Shown: positions 11,163-11,832 of the stretch, in pieces
Layout: each line of letters opens with the position of its first letter
Numbering within the stretch: position 1 is the first letter of the stretch
Made by a program: the position numbers and the translations under genes
Assembly: GCA_017999215.1 (NCBI GenBank)
Contig: JAGOBQ010000078.1
Span: 1-11,832, forward strand
Origin: Thermoanaerobaculia bacterium
GTDB taxonomy: Bacteria; Acidobacteriota; Thermoanaerobaculia; UBA5066
DNA length: 11,832 nucleotides
Direction: 5' to 3'
The notes under the pieces: generated by a model
The model's database searches: none
Seen by the model: the letters and a program-made list of their open reading frames with translations, nothing else
Told to the model about the DNA's origin: nothing

Positions 11163-11832
11163 ACGCCGTCGAGCTCGACGGGTTGACGCGGCGATTCGGC
11201 GACACTCTCGCGGTCGACCGGCTCACGCTCGGCATCGCCGAGGGCGAGATCTTCGCTCTGGTCGGGCCGGACGGCGCCGGAAAGACCACGACCCTGCGGA
11301 TGCTCACCGGGATTCTGACGCCGACCTCGGGCCGCGCGGCAGTGCTCGGTCTCGATACCGTACGCGACGCCGAGGCCATCAAGGAGCAGATCGGCTACAT
11401 GAGCCAGCGCTTCGGCCTCTACCCCGACCTGCGGGTGGAGGAAAACCTCCACTTCTACGCCGACGTCTACGGCGTCCCGCGGCTCGGGCGAGACGAGAAG
11501 ATCGACCGGCTCCTCGCCTTCTCCAACATGCAGCCCTTCAAGAAGAGGCTCGCCGGGAATCTCTCCGGCGGTATGAAGCAGAAGCTCGGCCTGGCCTGCG
11601 CGCTCATTCACACACCGCGCGTGCTCTTTCTCGACGAGCCGACCAATGGCGTCGATCCGGTCTCGCGACGCGACTTCTGGCGGATCCTCTACCAGCTGCT
11701 CAAGGACGGAGTGACCATCGTGGTCTCCACGGCCTATCTCGACGAGGCCGAGCGTGCGACGCGAGTGGGCCTCCTGCATCAGGGTCGCCTCCTCGCCGCC
11801 GACACGCCGGATCGTCTCAAGCAGCTGATCGA
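11159..11832 (+). CDS. ybhF: YbhF-like ABC transporter ATPase, truncated by the window end
   Basis: The first 224 residues of an ABC exporter ATPase are present. Walker A is GPDGAGKTT (36-44), Q-loop Gln83 (GYMSQRFGLYPDL), signature LSGGMKQK (135-142), Walker B VLFLDEPTNGVDP (155-167). At the H-loop the sequence is VVSTAYLDEAER, with Ala192 where most ABC ATPases have His; as I recall, this is usual in the first nucleotide-binding domain of YbhF, a protein of two fused domains, so a second domain would lie beyond the window. The GTG start at 11159 overlaps the TGA of the adaptor gene (GTGA), implying coupled translation. Permeases of the YbhS/YbhR type would be expected next. The full length cannot be seen here. 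Confidence 0.9.
   Translation, partial: MNAVELDGLTRRFGDTLAVDRLTLGIAEGEIFALVGPDGAGKTTTLRMLTGILTPTSGRAAVLGLDTVRDAEAIKEQIGYMSQRFGLYPDLRVEENLHFYADVYGVPRLGRDEKIDRLLAFSNMQPFKKRLAGNLSGGMKQKLGLACALIHTPRVLFLDEPTNGVDPVSRRDFWRILYQLLKDGVTIVVSTAYLDEAERATRVGLLHQGRLLAADTPDRLKQLI

Noticed and set aside
1..11832. CRISPR array, tRNA or rRNA genes, complete insertion sequence
   Set aside because: No regularly spaced repeats, no tRNA- or rRNA-like sequence and no transposase frame were seen on either strand.

Overview
The window is very GC-rich, with C/G-ending codons dominating every coding frame and several GTG starts. It encodes a HlyD-type periplasmic adaptor and a YbhF-type ABC exporter, so a Gram-negative, high-GC bacterium (Acidobacteriota, Myxococcota or similar) is the best guess. 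No rRNA, tRNA or lineage marker is present, so the taxon stays open.

Left half (about 1-5490) is a one-directional minus-strand block that looks like part of an integrative or conjugative element or a plasmid backbone. In transcription order it holds two small orphan genes with strong ribosome-binding sites (5452-5261, 5133-4903), a three-helix small membrane protein (4895-4479), a soluble VirD4/TraD/HerA-type P-loop ATPase (4482-2866), and a one-helix protein with four CxxC zinc knuckles (2863-2558). These are followed by three small unrecognised proteins (2484-2194, 1948-1730, 1424-1104) and a winged-helix protein resembling the replication-relaxation family (1099-173). The junctions from the membrane protein to the zinc protein, and between the last two genes, are overlaps or gaps of a few bases, so these units are probably translationally coupled. 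The three orphans instead share a C-rich, G-poor leader ending in CACCCC(T/A) directly before ATG.

Junction (about 5490): the minus block abuts, head to head, the 3' quarter of a large MmeI-like DNA methyltransferase/restriction gene on the plus strand. The catalytic part is absent. This is the clearest sign of insertion, deletion or recombination in the window.

Right half (6437 to the end) is plus-strand and contains ordinary-looking modules. The first is an NADPH-dependent FMN reductase. The second is a redox cassette: a DsbA-type thioredoxin-fold protein with an added C-terminal winged helix, a MarR regulator, and a protein joining a [4Fe-4S] domain to a CDGSH domain. Its promoter is overlaid by an inverted repeat, so autoregulation by the MarR protein is likely. 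The third is a TetR regulator followed by an exporter operon, a YbhG-like membrane fusion protein and a YbhF-like ABC ATPase cut by the window end. Near-matching pseudopalindromes lie in front of both the tetR gene and the ybhG-like gene, which predicts that the TetR protein controls itself and the exporter.

The most unusual material is the left block: a split coupling-protein-like ATPase and membrane subunit, a zinc-knuckle membrane partner, orphan genes with a shared start context, and a truncated restriction gene at its edge.
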